In this document: piece after piece, positions 24,634-34,192 of the stretch
Numbering within the stretch: the stretch's first letter is position 1
Layout of the letters: every line of letters starts with the position of its first letter
From: an uncultured Chloroflexota bacterium
Lineage (GTDB): Bacteria; Chloroflexota; Chloroflexia; Thermomicrobiales; UBA6265
Direction: 5' to 3'
Assembly: GCA_937870845.1 (NCBI GenBank)
Contig: CALMZR010000175.1
Coordinates: 1-51,699, forward strand
Length of the DNA: 51,699 nt
Made by a program: the position numbers and the translations under genes
Notes under the pieces: model-generated
The model's input: the letters and a program-made list of their open reading frames with translations, nothing else
What the model was told of the DNA's origin: nothing
The model's database searches: none

Positions 24634-25203
24634 GTGCGCGTCTCGTCTCCGCTTCGCCTGGGTGTGGTCGGCGATACGCACGGGTCGGCGCCGCCGTCGC
24701 GAAGGTCGTTCGAGTTCGTCGCCGAGTTCTTCGCGCGAGCGGGCGTCGATCTCATCCTGCACGCCGGGGATGCGGGTCATGCGTCGGTTCTGGAGACGCT
24801 CGAGGCTGTCGCCCCGGTCGTCGCGGTGCGTGGGAATGCCGATCCGTTGGACCTCATCGAGGTGCTCCCCGACCAAGTCCGCATCGATGCCGGAAGCCGT
24901 ACTTTGCAGCTTCTGCACGGTCATCACGGCAAGACGGCGGCGAAGGCGGCGAGGGCGGCGGCCGACGCGGCCATCGACCTGATCGTGTTCGGGCACAGTC
25001 ATCGGCCGCTGATCGACCGCGAGGGCACGACGATCCTGTTCAATCCTGGTTCGCCCGTCGAGCGGCGGTGGAATCCGCATTTTGGCCTGGGGCTGATCGA
25101 CGTTTCGGACGAGAGCATCGAGCCGGAGCTGATCCTGTTCGAAGATCGGCGGCATCTGGCGAACGTCGTCGTTTCGCGGCAAGGATCAGGTGGCGGCCGG
25201 TAG
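24634..25203 (+). CDS. Metallophosphoesterase, YfcE/MJ0936 type
   Basis: Phosphodiesterase of 189 aa with a two-metal calcineurin-like site. Motifs in order: GVVGDTHG (about 8-15), LILHAGDAGH, VRGNADP, LLHGHHGKT, VFGHSHRP, and NPGSPVERRW. Length matches YfcE (about 184 aa). The GTG at 24634 with GGAG six bases before it was chosen; an ATG at 24580 would add 18 residues. Its 3' end overlaps the facing membrane-protein gene by 18 bases. Natural substrate unknown. Confidence 0.88.
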   Translation: MRVSSPLRLGVVGDTHGSAPPSRRSFEFVAEFFARAGVDLILHAGDAGHASVLETLEAVAPVVAVRGNADPLDLIEVLPDQVRIDAGSRTLQLLHGHHGKTAAKAARAAADAAIDLIVFGHSHRPLIDREGTTILFNPGSPVERRWNPHFGLGLIDVSDESIEPELILFEDRRHLANVVVSRQGSGGGR

Positions 25204-26547
25204 CCTCGAGCCGGCGGCCACGACGCCCATGGGGAGCGTAGCGGTTGGGATGCCGGCCGCGGTGGCAAGCGTGCCGGCGACGCCGTCAGGGGTCACGGCG
25301 GAGAGGTCGATGAAATGGGCCTCGGCCTCCGCGACGAGGCGCTGCACGGCCTCCAGATTGGACCAGTCGAGGGCGCCTGGTTCGATCATGAGCACGATGG
25401 CGGCGTTGCGCCGGTCCTTGAAGGAGCTGGCGACGCGCACCAGGTCCGGGGCCGACCTGACCTGCTCGATGTGCCGCACGGCGCTGGCCATGATCTTGGC
25501 GTGGAAAAAGCTGCCGACGATTTTCAGCACCGCGGCGACTGGGACCGAGAGGATCAACCCAAGTGGGCCGAGCACCGAAGTGCCAATCACCAGGACGAAG
25601 AGGACCACGAACGGGTTGAGGTGGACGAAGCGCCCGATCACCAGCGGAATGACGAAGGCGTCTTCGAGCTGGCGCAGGGCGAAGTAGATAAAGCCGATGA
25701 CGACGGCGAGCGTGGTGTTCGACCAGTCGAAGGGGGCGGTCGGCTGGAAGAGGGCGATGGTGACGGCGATGGCTCCGGCAGACCAGGGGCCGATGAGCGG
25801 AATCAACTCCAGGAAGCCGGTGGCAATGGCGACCGAAAGGGCGTAGTCGATGTCGAGGATGCGTAGCGCGACGTAGGACGCGCTCGACATGATGATAACG
25901 AGGATCGCCTGTCCGCGAAGATAGGCGCCGAGCGTGCGATTGACGTCGGTCATGAGCCGGTCGTACTCGCTGTGATAGCGGCGGTTGATGGCGTCGCGCA
26001 GGAACTGAAGGAATCGCGGTCCATAGACGACGAGGTAGAAGGAGGAGAAGAGATAAATGAAGAGGTGGATGGCGAATGAGAAAGTCTCGAGGAGGAGGGG
26101 GACGGCCTCGGCGCCGATTAACTCGGCGGCTTGCTGGCCGAGGGCGTCGATGCGGGCCTGAATGAACTGTGGGTCGATGGCCGCGAAGCGCTGGTCGTAG
26201 CGCGCCCGCTCCTCGACCCAGCTATCGATGTCGTTGATGACGTTGGGGATGAGCTGCTGCTGCACCTGCTCGATCTGGACCGCCAGCAGCGGGATGACGT
26301 TGATGAAAAAGATGGCGAGCAGCAGGCCGAGGAGCAGGAAGAACCAGAGAGCGACGAGCTGCTTGGGAAGGCGGGTCTTGCGCTGGATGAAGGCGACGAT
26401 GGGGTGGAACAAATAGGCCGTGATCACGGCCCAGATGAACGGGGCCAGGGCGTTCCAGGCGAGAAAGAAGATGAGCAGGCCAACCGCGACGCCGATCCAG
26501 ACGACCGTCGCGCGAGCCCGTGGAGAGAGCGTGACTTCCATACGCAT
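25186..26547 (-). CDS. AI-2E family transporter (PerM/YdiK-like) with extra C-terminal domain
   Basis: Inner-membrane protein of about 453 aa with the family layout: spans at about 13-50, a long hydrophilic section after the third span (about 85-160), then five further spans including FLELIPLIGPWSAGAIAV and LRQLEDAFVIPLVIGRFVHLNPFVVLF. About 80 residues after the last span (VRHIEQVRSAPDLVRVASS onward) form a soluble tail longer than in most family members. Some relatives are Na+/H+ antiporters or exporters; substrate here is unknown. ATG at 26547 or 26541. The 3' end overlaps the facing phosphoesterase gene. Confidence 0.88.
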   Translation of the reverse strand: MRMEVTLSPRARATVVWIGVAVGLLIFFLAWNALAPFIWAVITAYLFHPIVAFIQRKTRLPKQLVALWFFLLLGLLLAIFFINVIPLLAVQIEQVQQQLIPNVINDIDSWVEERARYDQRFAAIDPQFIQARIDALGQQAAELIGAEAVPLLLETFSFAIHLFIYLFSSFYLVVYGPRFLQFLRDAINRRYHSEYDRLMTDVNRTLGAYLRGQAILVIIMSSASYVALRILDIDYALSVAIATGFLELIPLIGPWSAGAIAVTIALFQPTAPFDWSNTTLAVVIGFIYFALRQLEDAFVIPLVIGRFVHLNPFVVLFVLVIGTSVLGPLGLILSVPVAAVLKIVGSFFHAKIMASAVRHIEQVRSAPDLVRVASSFKDRRNAAIVLMIEPGALDWSNLEAVQRLVAEAEAHFIDLSAVTPDGVAGTLATAAGIPTATLPMGVVAAGSRLPAAT

Positions 26548-26628
26548 CCAGCCAGCGCGACCGAGATGAATCCTCGCTCGATCAGGCTGTTGTTCGTCCC
26601 CCTGCTGACCCGTGCTGTTGCGCCCGAT

Positions 26629-26658
26629 TTGCCCGAATCGACGGCAGGATTCTAGCAT
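26629..26658 (+). promoter_or_regulatory. Candidate promoter for the class V aminotransferase
   Basis: TTGCCC (26629-26634), 18 bases, TAGCAT (26653-26658). On the minus strand the same site reads TGCTAGAAT (-10 at 26649-26654), which could serve the divergent AI-2E-family gene. Confidence 0.4.
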
Positions 26659-26735
26659 GGCGGCATTGCCTGACTGGACGTTGCCGGCGCACGGGACGGT
26701 TCGTCCAAGACGACACGCCGACGGAGCACGCATCG

Positions 26736-27857
26736 ATGCCGGTCAACTTTCGCCTTCCTGGTCCCACGCCGCTGCCGCCGCAGGTGAAAGAGGCGCTGGG
26801 GCGAGACATGATTCCGCATCGCGGGCCGGAGTTCCGCGCGTTCTACGAGCAGACGCTGCGGCTGGCGCGAGAGCTGCATCGCACGGATGGCGACGTTCTG
26901 ACGTGGGCGGCGACCGGGTCGGCGGGATGGGAGGTTGCGATCGTGAATCTCCTGTCGCCGGGCGATGCGGTGCTGGCGGCGGTCAACGGGGATTTCGGGG
27001 AGCGGTTCGCGCGGGTTGCCGGGCGGCTGGGTCTCGACGTGAGGCGGCTCGATGTTCCGTGGGGTATGCCTGTTCTTCCCGATCAGGTTCGGGCGGCGCT
27101 CACGGATCACCCCGACGTGAAGGCCGTGCTCCTCGTTCACAATGAAACGTCGACGGGCGTCACGAATCCCCTGCAGCACATTGGCGCCGTCGTGCGCGAT
27201 CATGGCGCATTGCTGGTCGTGGACGCGGTCAGCGCCGCCGGGGCGTTGCCGCTGGAGATGGACGACTGGGGGATCGATTTTGTGTTCTCGGGGTCGCAGA
27301 AGGCGTGGATGTGTCCTCCGGGGTTGTTGATTGCCGCCATCGGTCCTCGGGGGTGGGACGCCTATGCGCGGTCGGAGTACCCCCGGTTCTTCTGGGATAT
27401 CGGCGAAGGGAAGAAGATGGCCGAGCAGGGAATGACGCCGACGACTCCGCCGCTGTCGGCGCTCTACGCCTACCGGGCCGCATTGGAGATGATCGTGGCG
27501 GAAGGGCTCCAGAACGTGTGGGGTCGACACCGCCGGCTTGGGGGGCTGACGCGCGAAGGGGTCCGCGCCGCTGGGCTCGCGGGATTCGCGCACGAGGGCT
27601 ACGAGAGCGACACCGTCACGGCTTTCCGGCCACCAGAGGGCGTTTCGGCTCGCGAGATGTTGCACCGGATGCGTGACCAATTTTGCGTTGAAGCACAGGG
27701 CGGTCAAGCCCACTTAGCGGACCATCTGGTGCGGATTGGACACATGGGGTGGGTCCATGAGCCGGAGATGCAGGAGGCAATCGCCGCCGTTTCGGCCGTT
27801 GCGGCCCAGCTTGCAGACGAGGCGAATGCGGCGCCACGCAGCACCGACGAGGTCTGA
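26736..27857 (+). CDS. Class V aminotransferase (serine-pyruvate / alanine-glyoxylate type)
   Basis: PLP enzyme of 373 aa. The N-terminal motif FRLPGPTPLPPQVKEAL is typical of alanine-glyoxylate/serine-pyruvate aminotransferases. ATGSAGWEVAIVNLLSPGD, VHNETSTGVTNPL, VVDAVSAAGALPLEMDDWG and the PLP-lysine motif SGSQKAWMCPPGL (Lys about 189) follow, then TPPLSALYA. It would interconvert glyoxylate/glycine, serine/hydroxypyruvate or a related pair. A glycerate kinase occurs 10 kb away, which would fit a hydroxypyruvate-glycerate route, but the two are not linked. Stands alone between a divergent membrane gene and rpsA. Confidence 0.9.
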   Translation: MPVNFRLPGPTPLPPQVKEALGRDMIPHRGPEFRAFYEQTLRLARELHRTDGDVLTWAATGSAGWEVAIVNLLSPGDAVLAAVNGDFGERFARVAGRLGLDVRRLDVPWGMPVLPDQVRAALTDHPDVKAVLLVHNETSTGVTNPLQHIGAVVRDHGALLVVDAVSAAGALPLEMDDWGIDFVFSGSQKAWMCPPGLLIAAIGPRGWDAYARSEYPRFFWDIGEGKKMAEQGMTPTTPPLSALYAYRAALEMIVAEGLQNVWGRHRRLGGLTREGVRAAGLAGFAHEGYESDTVTAFRPPEGVSAREMLHRMRDQFCVEAQGGQAHLADHLVRIGHMGWVHEPEMQEAIAAVSAVAAQLADEANAAPRSTDEV

Positions 27858-27889
27858 GACCCGGCTGTTCCCTAACTTTCGGGCAAGCT

Positions 27890-27981
27890 CGTGTCGTTCT
27901 GACGAAAGAGGAACCTCGGCTCAAGCAAGGGTCGGTCATGCGGGCGCCGAGATTCCTCGCCCGCGGGCTCGGAATGACACG
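27890..27981. repeat. Palindromic repeat of the CGGAATGACACG family, copy 5 (full hairpin)
   Basis: Left arm CGTGTCGTTCTGACG with GAGGAACCTCGGC (27890-27920) and right arm GGCGCCGAGATTCCTC with GGCTCGGAATGACACG (27944-27981). It lies between the aminotransferase and the rpsA promoter and may terminate the former. Confidence 0.78.
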
Positions 27982-27991
27982 CCGCATTGAG

Positions 27992-28021
27992 TTGCGTGGA
28001 GTCGCGGAGCGCGGCTATACT
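27992..28021 (+). promoter_or_regulatory. Promoter for rpsA
   Basis: TTGCGT (27992-27997), 18-base spacer, TATACT (28016-28021). Leader of about 80 bases to the ATG at 28111. Confidence 0.5.
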
Positions 28022-28110
28022 CGCCGCTCTGGCTTTTCGGAACGACTGCCCCACGGGGGAGGCTGGGTTCCGGGAAGCTTGCGGCATGTTCGGATTTTTC
28101 GGAAGGTCGT

Positions 28111-29877
28111 ATGGACAGCACTGACGTGAGCGAGCAGACGAACCAGTCACCGGTCGAAGAAGCGGCGCCGGTCGACGCCCAAGTCGAAGCTGCCGCGTCG
28201 GCGGTCGCAGTCACCGAGGCGCAGTCCGAGAATGGCGGCGTGGCCGAGGTTCCGGCGGCTGCCACTGTGGCGAGCGGCGACTCCGCGGTCGACACCACCG
28301 CCGCGACCGAAGGCTCCGCGCTCGACGCCACCGTCGTTGCCGACGACTCCGAGCTGGACGCCGCGTCGCTCATGGAGCAGTTCCTCAACGACCCGAGCCA
28401 CGATTACAAGAGCCTGAAGTACGGGGACGTCATGGACGGGGTGATCATGCACCTCGACCGCGAGGAGATCCTGGTCGACATCGGTTCCAAGTCGGAGGGG
28501 ATCGTCCCGTCGCGCGAGTACTCCAGCCTCTCGTCGGACGAGCGGTCGGCACTGGCCGTGGGCGACACGATCCTGGTCTTCGTCGTGCAGCCCGAAAACC
28601 CGGAGGGGCACGCGGTCGTCAGCATCGACCGGGCCCGGCAGGAGAAGAGCTGGCGGCGGTTGCAGGAGTTGCACGAGGCCAACGAGGTCATCGAGGCCGA
28701 GGTCACCAACTACAACAAGGGCGGGCTGCTGGTGAACCTGGACGGGGTGCGCGGGTTCGTGCCCGCGTCGCAGGTCACCGAGATCCGCGGCGGCGACGAG
28801 GCGAGCAAGCAGGCGGACATGGCGCGGCTGATCGGATCCTCGCTGCCGTTGAAGGTGATCGAGATCAACCGCCACCGCAACCGGCTCATCCTCTCCGAGC
28901 GCCAGGCGGTGCAGGAGCGGCGGGACGTGATGAAGGAGCGGCTGATCGAGGAGCTGAGCGAGGGGGAGGTCCGCAAGGGCCGCGTCTCTTCGATCTGCGA
29001 CTTTGGCGCCTTCGTCGACATCGGCGGGGCCGACGGACTGGTCCACCTTTCCGAGCTCTCCTGGAGCCGCGTGCGCCACCCCAGCGAGGTGCTGCGCGTC
29101 GGGCAGGAGGTCGACGTCTACGTTCTGGGGATCAACGCCCAGGAAAAGAAGATCGCCCTCTCCATCAAGCGGACGCAGGCTGAGCCGTGGAGCCGTGTGG
29201 CCACTGCCTACGAGGTGGGGCAACTCGTGCGCGGCACGGTGACGCAACTGGCCAACTTCGGCGCTTTCGCCCGCATCGAGGATGGCATCGAAGGGCTCAT
29301 CCACGTCTCGGAGCTGGTCGACGACCGGGTGACGCACCCGAAGCAGGTCGTCTCCGAGGGCGAGGACTTGCTGCTGCGCATCATTCGCATCGACCCGCAG
29401 CGGCGGCGGATGGGGCTCAGCCTGCGGCGGGCCCTGGACACTCCCGATTCGGAGCTGGCCGGGGTCTTCGGCGAGGAGGCGCTGGAAGAGCGCAACGCGC
29501 TGATCGAGCGCATCCGCAGCCGGCTCGAGGCCGAGGGCATCGAGCTGGGCGATGCGTTCTCCGCCGAAGCGCAGGAGGCGGCCGCGTTGGCGGCCGCCGC
29601 GGAGGCCGAATCAGCCGCGGCTGCCGCGGCGGAATCCCCAGCGCCCACGGCCGCCGCGGAACCGGCCGCCGAGGCTCGGCAGGCGGCGCCGCGGCCCGCT
29701 CCGCAGCCGAAGCCACGGCGCGAAACGACTCGCCCGGCGGTTGAATTGCCGGACGAGATCGACGGCGAGCTGTCGGCGATGGCGATGGCGTTCGCGATGG
29801 CCGGCGCCCCGGCCGATCTGGTGGCGGAGGCCGCCGGTGAAGAAGACAACGAGGGCGGCGGGCAGGATGCCGAGTAG
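28111..29877 (+). CDS. rpsA: 30S ribosomal protein S1
   Basis: RNA-binding ribosomal protein that helps capture mRNA, 588 aa. Four S1 (OB-fold) repeats are visible at about residues 103-170, 187-255, 285-353 and 369-438; the third and fourth carry the strongest signature (ICDFGAFVDIGGADGLVHLS; LANFGAFARIEDGIEGLIHV). An acidic, Ala/Val-rich N-terminal extension of about 90 residues and an Ala/Pro-rich C-terminal tail of about 110 residues flank them. This is a four-domain S1, not the six-domain proteobacterial form. ATG has GGAAGG four bases before it. Confidence 0.94.
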   Translation: MDSTDVSEQTNQSPVEEAAPVDAQVEAAASAVAVTEAQSENGGVAEVPAAATVASGDSAVDTTAATEGSALDATVVADDSELDAASLMEQFLNDPSHDYKSLKYGDVMDGVIMHLDREEILVDIGSKSEGIVPSREYSSLSSDERSALAVGDTILVFVVQPENPEGHAVVSIDRARQEKSWRRLQELHEANEVIEAEVTNYNKGGLLVNLDGVRGFVPASQVTEIRGGDEASKQADMARLIGSSLPLKVIEINRHRNRLILSERQAVQERRDVMKERLIEELSEGEVRKGRVSSICDFGAFVDIGGADGLVHLSELSWSRVRHPSEVLRVGQEVDVYVLGINAQEKKIALSIKRTQAEPWSRVATAYEVGQLVRGTVTQLANFGAFARIEDGIEGLIHVSELVDDRVTHPKQVVSEGEDLLLRIIRIDPQRRRMGLSLRRALDTPDSELAGVFGEEALEERNALIERIRSRLEAEGIELGDAFSAEAQEAAALAAAAEAESAAAAAAESPAPTAAAEPAAEARQAAPRPAPQPKPRRETTRPAVELPDEIDGELSAMAMAFAMAGAPADLVAEAAGEEDNEGGGQDAE

Positions 29878-29933
29878 CCGAAACAACGGGTTCGCCAACT
29901 AGGGCGACCCTCTCATCCTAACGCAACACCTCG

Positions 29934-29959
29934 AGCGGCGGGCCTTCGGGCCTGCCGCT
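29934..29959 (+). terminator. UUCG-loop hairpin after rpsA
   Basis: AGCGGCGGGCC, TTCG, GGCCTGCCGCT form a stem of ten to eleven pairs with one mismatch and a stable UUCG tetraloop 56 bases after the rpsA stop. No T-run follows, so it could be a weak terminator or an RNA-stabilising structure. Confidence 0.55.
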
Positions 29960-30019
29960 TGCGTATACCCGATGGGAACACCCGCCGGGCGGCATGCGTT
30001 GCCCTTGTGCGAGGCGCGC

Positions 30020-30048
30020 AAGACACCCTTGCCATGGGCGTCTATCAT
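30020..30048 (+). promoter_or_regulatory. Candidate promoter for clpC
   Basis: AAGACA (30020-30025), 17 bases, TATCAT (30043-30048), 60 bases before the clpC ATG. No CIRCE or CtsR-type operator was recognised near it. Confidence 0.4.
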
Positions 30049-30107
30049 AGAGGGACGAGCGGTGCAGGCCGGGGCGCGGCCCACCGAGGGCGACTGGAGA
30101 TCCACGG

Positions 30108-32576
30108 ATGTCAGACAAGTTCGATAAATTCACTGAGCGCGCCCGGAAGGTGCTGACGCTGGCGCAGGAAGAGGCTCAGCGTTTCAACCACAACTACATC
30201 GGCACCGAGCACCTTCTTCTGGGACTCGTTCGAGAGGGCGATGGGGTCGCCGCTCGGGTCCTCAGCAACATGGGCGTACAGTTGCCCAAAGTGCGTTCGG
30301 CGGTCGAGTTCATCATTGGCCGCGGCGAGACGATGGTGATGGGCGAGATCGGCCTGACGCCGCGGGCGAAGAAGGTCATCGAGCTGGCCGTCGACGAAGC
30401 GAGACGACTCAACCACCATTACATCGGCACCGAGCATCTGCTGCTCGGTCTGGTGCGCGAAGGCGAAGGCATCGCCGCAGGCGTGCTGGAGAGTCTGGGC
30501 GTGAACCTGGAGAAGGTGCGCGCCCAGGTGATGCAAGTCGTCAGCCAGAGCCCGTCCTACAGCCAGAGCAAGCAACAGACGAAGACGCCGTACATGGACG
30601 CCCTGGGCGTCGATCTCACGGACGCGGCGAGGACAGGCAAGCTCGGGCCGCTGATCGGCCGCTCGACCGAGATCGACCGAGTCATGCAGATTCTGTCGCG
30701 GCGGACTAAGAACAATCCGGCGCTGATCGGCGAGCCGGGGGTGGGTAAGACGGCGATCGTCGAAGGGCTCGCGCAACGCATCGTCAGCGGCGACGTGCCG
30801 GAGCAGCTTCAGAACAAGCGGCTCATCGCCCTCGACATAGGCGCCCTAGTGGCCGGCACCAAGTACCGCGGTGAATTCGAGGAGCGGCTGAAGAAGATCG
30901 TTGGCGAGGTGAAGGAGACGGGCAGCATCCTCTTCATCGACGAGCTGCACACCCTCGTCGGGGCCGGCGCGGCGGAAGGCGCGGTCGACGCCGCCAACAT
31001 TCTGAAACCGGCGCTGTCGCGGGGCGAGCTGCAGACGATTGGGGCGACCACGCTCGACGAGTATCGCAAGTACATCGAGCGCGACGCCGCCCTGGAGCGC
31101 CGCTTCCAGCCCGTTCAGGTCGACGAGCCGAGCGTCGACGAAACCATCCTCATCCTGATGGGCGTGCGCTCCCTCTACGAAGACCATCACAAGCTGAAGA
31201 TCACCGATGAGGCGCTAAAGGCGGCGGCCAACATGGCGGCCCGCTACATCACTGACCGCTTCATGCCCGACAAGGCGATCGACTTGATCGACGAGGCTTC
31301 GTCGCGGGTGCGCATGTACCGTTCCGCGGCGCCGCCGAGTCTGAAAGAGGCACTGGCCGGGTTGCAGTCGCTGAACCGGGAGCTCGATGCGGCCGTGTCC
31401 AATCAGGAGTTCGAGCTGGCTGCCGAACTGCGGGATCGCGAGCGCAAGCTTCGCGAGCGGATCGATTCGCAAGAGCAGGAACTGCGCGACGCGAACTCCT
31501 CCGACGAAATCTACGTCACCGAGGAGGACATCGCCGGCGTCGTTTCCATGTGGACGGGCATCCCGGTGGTGCGCATTGCGGGCGAGGAGTCGGAGCGGCT
31601 CCTCAAGATGGAGGAGACGCTGCACAACCGGATCATCGGCCAGGACGAGGCGATCACGACGCTGGCGAAGGCCGTGCGGAGGGCGCGGGCCGGGATCAAG
31701 AATCCGAAGCGGCCAATCGGCTCGTTCATCTTCCTTGGCCCGACCGGGGTCGGCAAGACGGAGCTGGCCAAGGCGCTGGCCGAGTTCATGTTCGGCTCCG
31801 AAGAGCACCTGATCAAGATCGACATGTCGGAGTTCATGGAGCGGCACGCGGTCAGCCGCCTGGTTGGGGCGCCTCCGGGATACGTCGGGTACGAGGAGGG
31901 CGGGCAGCTCACCGAGGCCGTCCGCCGCAAGTCGTACAGCGTTATCTTGCTCGACGAGATCGAGAAGGCGCACCCCGAAGCGTTCAACATGCTCCTGCAG
32001 ATCATGGAGGACGGGAACCTGGCCGACGCCAAGGGGCGCAAGGTCGATTTCCGCAACACGATCATCATCATGACCTCCAACGTCGGGGCGGAGCAGATCA
32101 CGCGCGACATGAACCTCGGCTTCACCATCAAGGAGGATGAGGAGAAGACCAAGGCGCGCGAGTACGACCGCATGCGGGAGAAGGTGACTGGTCAACTCAA
32201 GCAAACCTTCCGGCCGGAGTTCCTCAACCGTATCGACGCCACAATCGTCTTCCATTCGCTGACGAAAGACGAAATCCGCCAGATCGTCGAGCTGGAGCTG
32301 GCGCGCGTGAGCAAGCAGCTCCGAGAGCAAGACATCGAGCTGGAGGTGACCGAGGCGGCGATGGATCTGCTCGGCGAACGCGGGTATGACCACACCTACG
32401 GAGCGCGTCCGCTGCGGCGAATCATTCAGAACCTCATCGAAGATCCGCTGGCGGAAGGCGTGCTCGACACGCGGTTCCAGGCGGGCTCGACGGTGCGGGT
32501 TGACGTCGAGGACGATCTGCTCAAGCTCGAACCGGCCGTCAAGGTCGAGAAGGGCGAGCTGGCGGGGGTCTCGTAG
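30108..32576 (+). CDS. clpC: ATP-dependent Clp protease ATP-binding subunit ClpC
   Basis: AAA+ unfoldase that feeds proteins to ClpP, 822 aa. Two Clp N repeats (about 1-145, each with [20 protein letters not shown] motif) are followed by the first AAA+ domain (Walker [12 protein letters not shown] about 208-218, Walker [12 protein letters not shown]), a middle region with the UVR-like [15 protein letters not shown] (about 438-452), and the second AAA+ domain (Walker [13 protein letters not shown] about 544-555, Walker [11 protein letters not shown]). The C-terminal domain has the YGARPLRR motif. ATG follows TGGAG by eight bases. Separate from any ctsR or mcsAB genes here. Confidence 0.97.
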   Translation: MSDKFDKFTERARKVLTLAQEEAQRFNHNYIGTEHLLLGLVREGDGVAARVLSNMGVQLPKVRSAVEFIIGRGETMVMGEIGLTPRAKKVIELAVDEARRLNHHYIGTEHLLLGLVREGEGIAAGVLESLGVNLEKVRAQVMQVVSQSPSYSQSKQQTKTPYMDALGVDLTDAARTGKLGPLIGRSTEIDRVMQILSRRTKNNPALIGEPGVGKTAIVEGLAQRIVSGDVPEQLQNKRLIALDIGALVAGTKYRGEFEERLKKIVGEVKETGSILFIDELHTLVGAGAAEGAVDAANILKPALSRGELQTIGATTLDEYRKYIERDAALERRFQPVQVDEPSVDETILILMGVRSLYEDHHKLKITDEALKAAANMAARYITDRFMPDKAIDLIDEASSRVRMYRSAAPPSLKEALAGLQSLNRELDAAVSNQEFELAAELRDRERKLRERIDSQEQELRDANSSDEIYVTEEDIAGVVSMWTGIPVVRIAGEESERLLKMEETLHNRIIGQDEAITTLAKAVRRARAGIKNPKRPIGSFIFLGPTGVGKTELAKALAEFMFGSEEHLIKIDMSEFMERHAVSRLVGAPPGYVGYEEGGQLTEAVRRKSYSVILLDEIEKAHPEAFNMLLQIMEDGNLADAKGRKVDFRNTIIIMTSNVGAEQITRDMNLGFTIKEDEEKTKAREYDRMREKVTGQLKQTFRPEFLNRIDATIVFHSLTKDEIRQIVELELARVSKQLREQDIELEVTEAAMDLLGERGYDHTYGARPLRRIIQNLIEDPLAEGVLDTRFQAGSTVRVDVEDDLLKLEPAVKVEKGELAGVS

Positions 32577-32606
32577 CCCTCGAGGTCAGTCGAACTCTTG
32601 CTGAAT

Positions 32607-32628
32607 GGGGCGGCCATATGGCCGCCCC
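32607..32628. terminator. Perfect 22-nt palindrome between clpC and radA
   Basis: GGGGCGGCCAT followed directly by ATGGCCGCCCC, 11 bases each side with no mismatch, 30 bases after the clpC stop and 48 before radA. As RNA it forms a strong hairpin and could end clpC transcripts or limit read-through into radA; as DNA it could be an operator. No T-run. Confidence 0.55.
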
Positions 32629-32676
32629 GTCGCGTCGCAGCCAATTGCTTCGCTTGGCGCCTGGAAAGAACGCATC

Positions 32677-34047
32677 GTGGCGAAGGTCAAAACGACGTTC
32701 ATCTGTCAACAGTGCGGAGCGGCCAGCCCGGCGTTTCTGGGGCGCTGCCCCGGCTGCAACTCATGGAACTCGATGATCGAGACGATCGAGGAGCGTCGCC
32801 AGCCGGCCTTGAGCGCAGTGAAAAGGAATGTCGAGCGACCGCAGCCACTCTCGGCACTGGGCGCACTGGCGGTCGAGCGGATTCCGGTGCCGATCGCCGA
32901 ACTCGATCGAGTGCTCGGCGGCGGCCTTGTGCCGGGGTCGCTGGTGCTCATCGGAGGAGACCCCGGCATCGGCAAGTCGACGCTGGTGCTGCAAGCGGCG
33001 GCGGCTCTCGCGAGCGAACGAGGGCCCGTTCTTTACGTCTCGGCCGAGGAATCGGCGCAGCAAATTCGTCTGCGGGCCGACAGGCTGGGTGTGCTCTCAG
33101 AGAACGTGCTGGTCCTGTCCGGGACGGACGTCGACGCCGTGCTGGAGAGCGCCACTACGGTCAATCCCTCACTGCTGATCGTCGACTCCATCCAGACGGT
33201 TTCGGTGGACGAGATCACGTCCGCTGCGGGGAGCGTGTCGCAAGTTCGCGAATGCACCTCCCGACTGATGCAATGGGGCAAGTCGCGCGGCATTCCGGTT
33301 TTCATCATCGGGCACGTCACCAAGGAAGGGGCTATCGCTGGGCCGCGCGTCCTGGAGCACATGGTCGACGCGGTGCTCTACCTGGAAGGGGAGCGGCACG
33401 GGCATTTTCGGGTGCTGCGGGCGGTAAAGAACCGGTTTGGCTCAACCGACGAAGTCGGTGTCTTCGAGATGGCGGAGGTTGGGCTGCGCGAAGTGCGCAA
33501 CCCGTCCGAGGCGTTCCTGGAGGAGCGGCATGGCGGCGCATCCGGGTCGAGCGTCGCCGTCACGATCGAGGGCACGCGGCCGATTCTGGTGGAGGTGCAG
33601 GGTCTGACGACGCCGTCGGCGTATGGCTTGCCCCGGCGCAGCGCCAACGGGCTGGATACGGGACGGCTGCAGCTCCTCGTCGCCGTGCTGCAGAAGCGAG
33701 TGGGGCTCGCCCTGGGCGGGCAGGACATCTACGCCAACGTGGTGGGCGGGATGCGGATCGGCGAACCGGCTGCCGATCTGGCCGTGGCGTTGGCGATCGC
33801 GTCCAGTTTCCGCGACCGGCCGGTCGATCCGGAATTGGCGGCAATCGGGGAGATCGGGCTTTCGGGCGAATTGCGCTCCGTGGCGCAGATCGAGCGGCGG
33901 CTGGGCGAGGCGCAGCGCCTGGGGTTCGGGAAGGCGATCATCCCGGCGGCGGCGGCGAAGCGGGGCACGACGAACGTGTCGGGCTTGCGCGTGATTCGCG
34001 CCGATACGGTGGCGGAGGCGATCGAGGCGAGCATCGGAGGGGAATGA
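32677..34047 (+). CDS. radA: DNA repair protein RadA
   Basis: RecA-like ATPase that drives branch migration in recombination, 456 aa. An N-terminal zinc finger with four cysteines (residues 10, 13, 24, 27), Walker A GGDPGIGKST (about 88-97), Walker B LLIVDSIQTV, the RadA-specific VKNRFGSTDEVG, and a C-terminal Lon-protease-like domain (about 300-456, GEIGLSGELRSV) are all in order. GTG at 32677 with GGAAAGA before it begins right at the zinc finger and gives the normal family length. Confidence 0.96.
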   Translation: MAKVKTTFICQQCGAASPAFLGRCPGCNSWNSMIETIEERRQPALSAVKRNVERPQPLSALGALAVERIPVPIAELDRVLGGGLVPGSLVLIGGDPGIGKSTLVLQAAAALASERGPVLYVSAEESAQQIRLRADRLGVLSENVLVLSGTDVDAVLESATTVNPSLLIVDSIQTVSVDEITSAAGSVSQVRECTSRLMQWGKSRGIPVFIIGHVTKEGAIAGPRVLEHMVDAVLYLEGERHGHFRVLRAVKNRFGSTDEVGVFEMAEVGLREVRNPSEAFLEERHGGASGSSVAVTIEGTRPILVEVQGLTTPSAYGLPRRSANGLDTGRLQLLVAVLQKRVGLALGGQDIYANVVGGMRIGEPAADLAVALAIASSFRDRPVDPELAAIGEIGLSGELRSVAQIERRLGEAQRLGFGKAIIPAAAAKRGTTNVSGLRVIRADTVAEAIEASIGGE

Positions 34048-34102
34048 GGCGTTTTTGCAATCGCCGCGTCATTTCGCGCGCACGCGAGAGAGTTCAACTC
34101 AG

Positions 34103-34175
34103 CGACACAACATTTCCTGGGCGCCGGAATTCCTCCCTCGTCGGAATGACACGAACTCCATCGTCGGAATGATAC
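34103..34175. repeat. Palindromic repeat of the CGGAATGACACG family, copy 6 (with extra half)
   Basis: GCGCCGGAATTCCTCCCTCG then CGGAATGACACG (34121-34153), then a second TCGTCGGAATGATACG (34160-34175). It separates convergent radA and murG; nothing else is seen in this gap. Confidence 0.72.
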
Positions 34176-34192
34176 GGACTGGGCGGGCCGCT

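Noticed and set aside
28147..29337. Open frame of 396 codons opposite rpsA
   Set aside because: Composition is that of a reverse-strand shadow (Asp/Val/Leu/Arg/His), and rpsA with four S1 repeats explains the region.
32598..34172. Plus-strand frame of 524 codons over radA
   Set aside because: Arg/Gly-rich shadow in another frame of radA.
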